From Cerioporus squamosus (taxonomy: Eukaryota; Basidiomycota; Agaricomycetes; Polyporales; Polyporaceae), in NCBI GenBank assembly GCA_022592435.1, contig JABYQS010000002.1:186001-250000 (forward strand): a stretch of 64,000 bases of DNA. Direction: 5' to 3'. Below the pieces are notes generated by a model that saw only the letters and a list, made by a program, of their open reading frames with translations, did not search any database and had not been told where the DNA came from. How positions within the stretch are numbered: the stretch's first letter is position 1; every line of letters begins with the position of its first letter. Positions 55,618 to 64,000 of this stretch are shown one piece after another. The translations under genes were made by a program, and so were the position numbers.

Positions 55618-58600
55618 ATGACGCTAATATGCAATATCCTTGGCACATCAGCGAGAGAAGTGAACCGCCGTCCGAACCCCCTATATAGTACGAAACGGAA
55701 GCAAAACGACGATTCTGGTCGAACCGGTAACTTAGAGCAACGCGCTTTTGCAAGGCTAGTGGCTGAAGAGCGGGAAGACCTGACGAACGGGATGACTGGC
55801 AAAGTCCTCTGGTTCTCATTCAGCGAGCTGCAGGAGAAGATGCTCCCCCGTCCACCTCCTCAACTCACGCCTTCTGACGAGGAAGTCCACAGCATCCAGG
55901 AGGCGCTGGCCGACCTACTCGACAACTACCGCTATCGTGCAACATTGACGAAACAGCAGTCTGAGGACTATCTCGCCGAACATTTTGTACGCCTACGTCT
56001 CCACGTCCCCACCCCGCGCGATCAATAAGTATACTAGGTTTAAATCATGAATCACCGGCTCCTCCGGAGCGTCGCCGGGGCATCCGCCGGAGATATGGGC
56101 CACGATAACTCCATCCCGTCCTCACCTGCAGATTCCTTCAAAGGGGAGTCAACGACCCCAATGCCTGCGCGGACCTTCCGTAACACCGTCGCGACTTGCG
56201 TCTTCGGACTCTCCCCTCACAAGCACGATCAGACGGATCCGGCTCACAAGAAGGCCGACGCGGCACTCTTCCACGAAGGAATTGCACTCGATGGTTGGCC
56301 TAACTGGACGCATCAGTGGCTTTTCGTCGAATCCAAGTGCGAGGGAGCGAAAAACGATCCGTTCGAGGACAAGAGCCTCCGTGACCTTGAACCGGACGCA
56401 TCGGCGTGGTCAGGAGTGCGTAGTCAGCTTATTGCTTACGCTGGCCGCGTATTCGCATACCAACATCGCAGCGGCGTGTTCTCCCTCTTCGTCATCGACC
56501 GTGAGCTGCGGTTCATGTGGTGGGACAAGAGCGGGGTCATGGTCAGCGAGAAGGTCGATACATCCAGCACACGCGCCTTCTAGTTGAAATCCTGGTTAGC
56601 TTCCTGATCCTCGATGATGTCAGCCAAGGCATCGACACGACCGCGGAACTCCTCCGCGAGGGCACTAGAGATTTTGAGTTCATGGATCTCTTGGCTCGCA
56701 ACCAAGCGGATTGTTGTAAGTTGACAGTGCTATCACACGACCCCGGGACCACGGTGGACCCCCAGGAGCATCCTGATATCTTCGCTGCCGAGCCAGCTCA
56801 CAACTCAGTTCCCATACCCGCCTCCACTCCCTCTGCCTCTTCATCACGACACATCATCATGAAGAACTCGTACACATTTGCGCACGTACTCGCAATGTTC
56901 TCCGCGTCGCTTAGCCCTTGGCCTCGGTATCGGGGTTGAGCATCGGTACCGATACCTTCCTCGTGGGCAAACCCGCACGAATCTCCTGGATTCTGTGGAC
57001 GCGGCACGCGGGTGTACGTGGCTTGGCATGAACAGTCGTGCAGCTTCAATTTCCTGAAGGATACATGGCGTCCATTTTACGAAGGTGTCGAAGCTGAAGG
57101 CGACGTCCTTGCGATGCTCAACAAGGCCGACGTGGCCAACGTCCCCAGACTCGTTCGCCACGCCGACATTGCCTCCCAGATGACGACCACTTCGGACACA
57201 TGGTTCGTGGAGTCGCGTACGAATAATGAGCGTCACATAGCCTCTGAATTTGAGTTGGAGGACCAGAGGAGCGACCGTGAGGTTCAAGGGGTCTCCGCGA
57301 GGCCGACCAAGAAGCGCAAGACAGCCGCCCACGAGCGACAGTTCTACGTTCGGCATCTCCGCCATTCCCGCATGGCGGTCTCGGACATCGGCCTTCCACT
57401 GTCGCATTTCCAGGACAGCAAGCAGCCGGTCGAATTAGTGCGCGACGCTCACGAAGTTGTGTTCTCCTGAGTATCCGGCAGTCGCACCCATTGACGGCAG
57501 ATCAGCTCATTACCAGGCTTACACCCGTTGCAAGAGGATTCACCGGGACATCAGTGGCGGCAACATTGTCATTGTTCCTCGACTCCTCGTCAACCCAGGG
57601 TTCATGGACAACTCCATTTCCCAATGCCACATCGTCTGGCAAGGAATGCTGAGCGATTGGGAGACAAGCAAGCCGGTCGCCGAAGCAGGCGTTCAAGCTC
57701 AGATTCCAGCGAGGCAACCTGAGCGGACTGTGAGTGTTGCGAGCTCTTGGACATGCTCTCAAGTTAAATGGATTCGTTAGGGCACGTGAATGTACATGCC
57801 GCTCACGGTTCAGCGTGATCCAACACATGTAGTGACCATCGCGGACAAGACGGAGTCATTCTTCAATGTTCTCTTGCGCGCCGCCATGGAGTACGTGCAG
57901 CTCACACCCGAGGATGCTGCTCGGTTGTTTGTGCAAGAATACTTAAACAGATACTTCAAAGAAAACGGGGTTCGGATCGGTGGCGGGGTGAAGAAGACGG
58001 TGATTACGTCGGGCACGCTCTCCGCGTATACGTACTCTTCGAACGACGAACCTATCACCTTCGGCACTCGGGAGGCACCCAACGCAGTCATCAACGAACT
58101 CGTTTTCACCCTCCTAAAGATGTTCAGTGCACGATACGCAGTTCTCAATTATGAGAGACACAGGCGTCGCTCGTTGGACACCACGCCGTCAGATGCATCC
58201 GATCCTAAGCTTAATACGCCATCCCACCGCGCTGGTCGGTGGAAGTCGTCCTCTTCATCTCGGTCTGCCATGTCTGGTTCATCCTCGACCTCTTCAATCA
58301 GCTCCCTGTCTACGACATCTGGAGGCCGCGGGTCTCCTACACGTGCAGCATCGGGCGAAGAGGAGGGCCGTCTCCCTGAAGGGGTCGTTCCGTCATCACT
58401 GACCATCCACTATCCCCATCCCGTCGGCGGGACGTCGTCGATGAAGAAACCCTGTCAGGAAACAAAGGAACTGGCTGAGAAGCTCGCGACGCACGAAGAG
58501 GTTCGCAACCTTCTGTGGACAGTAACGACACTCGAACCTCATGTCTCGAAGTGGCCCACCAACGATAGGAAGCAGGCCACCGCCGACAGGTCGCCTACTC

Positions 58601-58713
58601 CGCCTCCGAAATCCTTGGTGGCGACAATCTCGGCTTCTGACGCTACTTCAGCGGGCGTCGAAGACTGTCGCTATCATCCCTGGCAGTACCGGCCAGACGC
58701 AGACAGGGCGTAA
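55618..58713 (+). pseudogene. FunK1 fungal-specific protein kinase, broken
   Basis: The FunK1 architecture can be followed: N-terminal region (GNLEQRAFARLVAEE...), PHKHDQTDPAHKKADAALF with WLFVESKC and AYAGRVFAYQHRSGVFSLFV, then FLVGKPARI, GFCGRGTRVYVAWHE, FLKDTWRPF, a 59-bp intron (57436-57494 region) before RIHRDISGGNIVI (catalytic loop), WQGMLSDWETSK (DWE in place of DFG) and MYMPLTVQ... to a Ser-rich tail. Breaks: -1 shift near 56557 (before YIQHTRLLVE), about three one-base surpluses between 56935 and 57000, a stop in front of exon 56047, and TGA at 57787-57789 where the family has the Trp of the GTW motif. It looks like a pseudogene. FunK1 genes are greatly expanded in mushroom-forming fungi. 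Confidence 0.75.
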
Positions 58714-58846
58714 GCGCACGCGGGGCCCATAGTGTTTACCTTTCTAAGCTTCTACGATAGCCAGTGAGTTCCGATGTGCCCTATTCCATCGGAAAGCATG
58801 CCGATACTGATACAATTCATCAGGTGACTACATCGTCTGAATTCGT

Positions 58847-61570
58847 CTATGCATCGTACACATTCTTCACCTTGTACATCTTTGTCTCGACGGGGGTTTC
58901 TACTTCGCCCTCTCCATACACCTTCTTCACCTTGTACATCTTCGTCTCCACAGGCGTGTTAGACGTAGTCGGAGGGGTCGTAGAGGGCGCGGCGGCCACA
59001 GCCTTCTTGCTCTCCTTCTTGCCACCCTCAGTGCCAGTCTGCGCACCAGCCTTGCTCGCGATGCTCGCAGCACGCCCATCCGGGATGTGGATGAACTCGT
59101 AGCGGCCGTCGACGATACCGTCAAATATGTAGTATCCCTTGCGCTCGAACTGGATGATGTCGCCCTTCTTGAGCTCCTTGATGTTCGCGTCCGCGTAGGC
59201 CTCGTCGCGGAACTCGGACACGGGAGTGACGAAGTCCTTGACGTCGTCGTTCTCCTCGAGCTTCTTCTTCGTGATGAGGTAGTCGTAGTCGAGCAGCGTC
59301 GCGTCGACGAGGGCGTGCGGGCCCGTCGGCTGCGCGAGCCAGGTAATCTTCTTCTTTGTCTTGCGGAAGTCGCCCTCGAGGTGGAGCTCCATCTCAAGTG
59401 CGGTGACGATGCCGGACTCGTTCTTCGTCTTGGACCGCACGATGGCGTTGCCCCAGTCCATGAGTGTGACCTAATCACCAACCGTGTTAAACCCTGTGCA
59501 AGTGGGAGGTAACGGTTGACGTACCTCCTCCTGGTCATCAAAGGAGATCGCATCCTCTTGCTCAACGAAGATCTGCGACGAATAGACGGTCTTCTTCTCT
59601 CCGACCTCGGGATTCTTCTTGTGCTTGGGCAAGGTCTTCACCTCAGGCTCAGCGGGGCCGCCCTTGATCGTGACAGGCACACTGGTAAAGTCAACCTCAG
59701 CAAGGCTCGTCCCTAAATCTGCAGACGTACTCACATGTTTGACTTGGAGAGCGCCCAGAACCGAGGGGCGATGGGATCGATGACCTTCTTGTTCAGGGTC
59801 CACAGAGAGTCCCACTCCAAGGAAACAATCGCCTGCGAGGGACCTTGCGCGAGCATGAACTGGCGCAGAGCCTCCACAGTGAGACCGCGGCGGCGAATAC
59901 CGCGCACGGTGGGGAAACGCGGGTCGTCCCAGCCGCGCACAATCCCGCTGTCGACGAACCAGTGGAGCTTGCGTTTCGAGAGGAGCGTGTAGATGAAGTT
60001 GAGACGACTGCAGCGAGTGTCAGCATCGACCACGACAGGAGGCATTGACGGTGTCCTCACCTGAAGTCCCAGATGTGCACCGGCCGGAGGTTGAGAGCCT
60101 CGATCATCCACTGGTACTGCGGGTTACGATCACGGTACTCGTTGGTACGGAGTGCGTGCGTGACGCCCTCGTGCGAGTCCACGATGGGGCAAGCGAAGTC
60201 GTACGTCGGATATACCTTCCACTTCGAGCTAAGGTAGCTGTGATTAGAAGGCAAGTGTACTGGGAGAGCTGAGGACATACCCCGTGCGATGATGAGGAAG
60301 GAGGTTCGTGCGGTAGATGACAGGGTCGCGCATTGCCTTGTTGGGATTATCAACGCTCATCTTCGCCCGAATGCACCACCGGATGCCCTCCTCAGTTCCC
60401 TTGGTCATCTCCTCGAAGTGCTTGAGGTTGTCCTCTACGCTGTCATCACGGTGCTTGGAGGCGATTCCTTCCATACGCTCGTGACGCATCTGCTCCTGCG
60501 GGGTGTCGTCGGCATAGGCCTTGCCGGTCTTGATCATCTGCAGCCCGTACTCATACAGCTGATCAAAGTAGTCCGATGTGTGGGTGATCTTGTCGCCGTG
60601 AATGTCGAGGAGAGCAAGATCTTCCAGGATCGTCTCCTCGAATTCGGTCTGTACGATAGGGATCGAGTCAGCCATACAACATGCCAACTGCGGATAACAA
60701 CGCACCCGCTCTTTTGTGGGGTTGGTATCATCGAAACGGATGATCATCTTCCCCTTGTACATCTTGGCGAAGTACTGGTTCAGCATCGCAGCTTTGGCAT
60801 GACCGATGTGTAGGTAGCCGCTGGGCTCAGGCGGGAATCGAGTCACCACTTCGCCTTCTTTCGCATCTTGCAGACCGAGAGCGAAGGAAGCGGCAGTCTT
60901 ATTCGACCGCGCCTTCGCAGACTTGGCCTCTGCCAGGATGTCAGCATACAATTCAGCCACAGGCAAAGCTATACGTACCGGCAAGGCTGGCGATGGCAAG
61001 TTGTGTGGATTCGAGCGACTCAAGGTGCGAGAACCAGCGAAGCAGGTGAGGATGCTTGTTGTTTTTGAGCAAGCCGACAATCTTGACACTGCCTAGAGAT
61101 ACCGGACGAAGGTCAGCGCCGCGTTTGCAGTGCCAAGGGCAGACGGACCTTTCAATGCGCCCCATACAATCCAGTCGGCCGCCGTTATGTCATGTCCAAC
61201 CAGGAATGTTCTGTATGCAAGGTGGTCGTCCAGAGAGTCAAGCGCAGCGGTAATCTCGGGGAAGGCGGTCACGGTAGGCAGTGTCTTCGCCAACGCGAAG
61301 TATGCCGACGTCTACACAGCCATTAGCGCGACGCACATGCCAGACACATGCGACATATACCTTTGCGCTGTCATCGGACAGGCCGCCGGCCTTCGCCAAC
61401 GCCTGTACGATCTCGTCCTCCGCTGTGACCTTAGATCCGTCAAGCTCGAGGGTAACACCGGTCGCGGCGGTGTCAAAGTTCAGCGTTGCCTTTCCGGTGT
61501 AGGTCGCGGTGGCGGTAGCTGCCCAAGGAAATCGCGCCGCCGTCGGAGAGAGAGTCAACACACCCGCCAT
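58847..61570 (-). CDS. GUS1: cytosolic glutamyl-tRNA synthetase, 769 aa
   Basis: Exons (minus) 61570-61361, 61311-61149, 61092-60979, 60929-60706, 60648-60281, 60237-60061, 60007-59735, 59681-59525, 59470-58847; introns 43-57 bp; 2310 nt. The N-terminal GST-like domain (about 1-165, with [20 protein letters not shown]) binds the Arc1-type partner. The catalytic part has [19 protein letters not shown] (HIGH motif), [13 protein letters not shown], and [14 protein letters not shown] (KMSKS-like). Anticodon-binding beta-barrels follow ([13 protein letters not shown]..., [11 protein letters not shown]). The sequence [10 protein letters not shown] and LSKRKL indicate GluRS rather than GlnRS. The C-terminus carries an Ala/Thr/Pro linker and a duplicated [10 protein letters not shown] unit. 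Donor of intron 2 is GTCCGT. Divergent from the phosphoesterase gene. Confidence 0.93.
58857..58957. repeat. two 41-bp tandem copies, period 60 bp, at the GUS1 3' end
   Basis: The plus-strand copies at 58857-58897 and 58917-58957 match at 36 of 41 bases by eye. They code twice for [10 protein letters not shown] followed by [10 protein letters not shown] or NVYDA. The differences are mostly silent, so selection on the protein repeat is plausible. Confidence 0.8.
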
Positions 61571-61910
61571 GATGATGGTGGTCGAAGCAAGAGAGCGGTC
61601 CTCAACTTCAAAACTCTACCGTGTACGATTCGGATGACTCCCGAGACTCGATTAGCAGATCAGATCTAAAGCATATAAGATAAGATTAGATCAACCGCGG
61701 GCGGTGCTCCCCACTTACACCGGCGCTCCGAACGTTCTAAACGTTCCTACTCACTTATATTGCGATGTCCACTGCATGCTCGCCAGATTCTTCCTCGTCG
61801 ACATATATGCACAGCAGTGCCTGGAGGAGAGCTCTATAACTGTGCCTTAGTCTAGCATAGAGACCATCCGAACCCACCCCCACCCAACTCAACTTGAACC
61901 ACCCCTCACG
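61571..61910. promoter_or_regulatory. divergent promoter between GUS1 and metallophosphoesterase
   Basis: A 340-bp gap between start codons. A CTATAA element at about 61835 lies roughly 75 bp before the phosphoesterase ATG. No coding frame. Confidence 0.45.
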
Positions 61911-62937
61911 ATGCCAACGGATCCTTCAATAGAGACTCCGACCGCCATGGTTTACGATTCGTACGACATTACACATCCGCCTCGCCATCCGGGGACCGGA
62001 TGGACCCGCTTCGTATGTGTATCGGACAACCACTCATTTGTTTTCCCCGTTCCTCCCGGCGACGTCCTCCTGCACGCCGGCGACCTGAGCCGGCATGGTA
62101 CTCTCAAGGATCTCGAGGTCACGCTGAACTGGATGAAGTCACTACCACATCCTGCGAAATTGTGAGTTGCTCATATATCATTATAGCCCCAATGCTCATC
62201 TTAGGACAGTTTCATAGGTGGTAATCATGATGTGCGTCTTGCCGTACGACCTCCATTATGCCAAGACTTATTCTGAGATACTCGCACAGCTTGCGCTCGA
62301 TGGGAACTATGAACAGGGTGGCCTTATGCGCTCCTACAAGCCCAAGGATCTCAAGGATAAGGTACGACAGAGTGTTGCCTTCCTAGACCATGCCACGCTG
62401 ACTAGAGATTGTAGGATATATCAGCCGCTCGCAGGCTCGTACGTAGTAAAGAGCTGCGTAAAGCGGGGATGGTCTACCTAGAGCATGAGGCCACAACATA
62501 CAATTCACCATCTGGCAAGGCATACACGATTTACGGCTCTCCAGTGAGTATTTCACCTCCGAGACGGAGTCCTATCTGACGTTCGCGTCCAGGCTGCGCC
62601 GTTCTATTCGATAGGTGCATTCCAGTACAAGGAAGGCGACGGCAAGGCGATTTATGACCGTATACCGGCATCTACGGACATTCTCATGACCCACACCCCA
62701 CCCTTCGGTATCTGCGACGTGACCAAGCGCAAGAAGCACGCAGGCTGTGCTGAACTCGCGGAACGTCTGAGACACAAGGACCTGCAGCGATGCAGACTCC
62801 ATGTTTACGGACACATCCACGAGGGACATGGGGCAGCAGTGGTCGCGCAGTCGCCGGATAATCCTAGTGGGAGGATATCTGTCAATGCCGCACTGCCCAA
62901 CAAGCCGCTCGCTGTCATAGTTGATCTCAGGGACTAA
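61911..62937 (+). CDS. calcineurin-like metallophosphoesterase (MPPED-like), one base surplus
   Basis: Exons 61911-62161, 62210-62371, 62425-62543, 62593-62937. Metal-binding motifs are in order: FVCVSDNHS (usual DTH), GDVLLHAGDLSRHG, GGNHDVRLA, THTPPFG and HVYGHIHEGHG. This is the MPPED1/2-type class III phosphodiesterase fold common in fungi; substrate unknown. After GGNHDVRLA the frame gains one base (about 62240-62252) before YDLHYAKTYSEILAQ; removing one base gives 876 nt, 291 aa. The second intron has a weak donor (GTGTTG at 62372) chosen because it joins DKVRQ to ARRLVRSKELRKAGMVYLEH in phase. DNH instead of DTH in the first motif is a change to note. Confidence 0.75.
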
Positions 62938-63421
62938 CTGCCAGTGCTGGACATAGAACACTCGCGTACCCCGTAGACTATACAAGGACATCGCCTTATA
63001 TACCCTCTGATACCCGTGTTTATGCACTGCAGGCTGTAGACACTGTTCAGTGTTGTGAGCACTTAGTAGATCATCCAGTGTCATTCTTTCATAACTCCTT
63101 CGTGTGAGGATGACATCTTGTTCTCCCTGCTCGCGTGCGCGTTCGCCAACTGCTGGCAACCATTCTAGTAGTACCCCACCAGGTCTTCTTCGACTCGTAA
63201 ACCTCTAATCTGGATCACTGCAACCGGCAATCCCGGGGGCCGTCATCCGCTCAACGCACGAACTTGCAGATCGACAGCGCCAGCTTCACACATCTCTCCT
63301 TGTCACGTCCAACACGCTTTCCCGAATCCGAATCCGAGTCCAGTCTGTGAATACATTCAGATCCTAGTGTCACAATCACCCTAGACCACAGATAGCATCA
63401 CCCATCCTCCGCAGACCGACC
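62938..63421. other. intergenic, no gene seen
   Basis: About 480 bp; no coding signal. The promoter of the last F-box-like gene should be here. Confidence 0.45.
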
Positions 63422-64000
63422 ATGGATACACTTCCCGTCGAACTCATCACACGCATATCTTTCCTGGCATGCACAGACGGCGGTATGACTGCATGCTCGC
63501 TCTCACTCGTGTGCAGTTATATTCGCGCCGCTGCTCGCCCTGCTCGCTACTACTCCCTTTCATTCCACGGGGCTTCCCTCCTCCCACTGAAATCGTTCCT
63601 CTCAATCTACCGAGCGGAACAGGTCGAGACTCCGCAGGCACCCAGGGTCCACCATCTCTTCATATCGACCTTTCCGTTGAAAGGCGGAGAGCTCACGCCC
63701 ATCTTGCACTCCCCAGAAGAATACACCTCCGACGTCGGTACATTGCTGCATACAGTTGCTCCTGCCTTGGAGACTCTGGCATGCATCGGCTTCCGACGGT
63801 CGATACCTAACCTCGTCGCCTTGAGTACAGTCTTCCTATGCTCGAGGAACTGACAATCTGTGACATGCCAAACCCCCACCGTTTGGAACTTCACGCTCCC
63901 GATGTCTCACGGCCGCTCTTCCCTGCCCTGCGGATGCTACACAAGTGGAACCGGTCCATCGAACCCAGATGGTCGGCGCATGCGCCCGCGCTCACGCACA
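63422..64000 (+). CDS. F-box-like protein, cut by window end, one base missing
   Basis: Starts MDTLPVELITRISFLACTDGG, followed by SLVCSYIRAAARPARYYSLS, the same F-box-like family as the gene at 16761. The frame breaks near 63834-63838: NLVALSTVF is followed in the -1 frame by MLEELTICDMPNPHRLEL and continues open to the window edge (PALRMLHKWNRSIEPRWSAHAPALT). TTC-CCT-ATG in place of TTC-CT-ATG, one missing C, would restore it. It is incomplete at the right edge. Confidence 0.72.

Noticed and set aside
1..64000. CRISPR arrays, bacterial operons, prophage or rRNA genes
   Set aside because: No regular repeats, no Shine-Dalgarno operon layout, and spliced eukaryotic genes throughout.

Overview
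The window is nuclear DNA of a basidiomycete fungus, most likely an Agaricomycete (polypore- or mushroom-type). Evidence: genes are cut by many short introns (mostly 48-65 bp, GT..AG), bases are about 55% GC by eye, intergenic gaps are a few hundred bp on both strands, and the families include FunK1 kinases, expanded F-box-like proteins and a TKL kinase. No bacterial, viral or CRISPR features were seen. All exon boundaries were spliced by hand and tested by phase and protein continuity; no alignment was run.

Layout. 0-3.1 kb: end of a TKL-type kinase and an F-box protein. 4.3-13 kb: SAM methyltransferase (minus) head-to-head with the ribosome-quality-control ligase HEL2/ZNF598 (plus), then mitoribosomal mL54 and a new 161-aa protein gene. 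13-19.5 kb: gene-poor stretch with relics, an F-box-like gene and two broken fragments. 19.8-34.4 kb: dense core with a 1033-aa coiled-coil protein, a UBP3/USP10-type deubiquitinase, PMT2 mannosyltransferase, fibrillarin and an MCT-type MFS transporter. 34.9-43.8 kb: decayed CK1-like kinase, RPN8, COX5, a seven-knuckle CNBP/GIS2 protein, ATP15 and a Rab GTPase. 44.2-46.4 kb: two divergent, damaged copies of an unrecognised family. 47-52.4 kb: dual-specificity phosphatase, eIF4A, CUS1/SF3B2. 53-58.7 kb: 2-isopropylmalate synthase without its regulatory domain, and a broken FunK1 kinase. 58.8-64 kb: glutamyl-tRNA synthetase, metallophosphoesterase, start of another F-box-like gene.

Several gene pairs are divergent over gaps of 330-600 bp (methyltransferase/HEL2, coiled-coil/UBP3, NOP1/MFS, ATP15/Rab, eIF4A/CUS1, GUS1/phosphoesterase), so shared promoters are likely. 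There is no obvious pathway cluster; most genes are housekeeping (translation, splicing, proteasome, respiration, secretion).

The most striking signal is a series of one-base frame breaks in otherwise intact, often essential genes (RPN8, eIF4A, CUS1, three F-box-like genes, phosphoesterase). In each complete gene, restoring one base makes the total CDS a multiple of three, which points to base-level consensus errors rather than biology. Separate from these are true-looking relics (FunK1, CK1-like, the plus copy of the paralog pair, the 2-IPMS tail). Other unusual points are 935-bp and 685-bp introns in neighbouring genes, two GC-AG introns, very small exons and a tandem repeat at the end of the glutamyl-tRNA synthetase. 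I saw no convincing undescribed multi-gene system.
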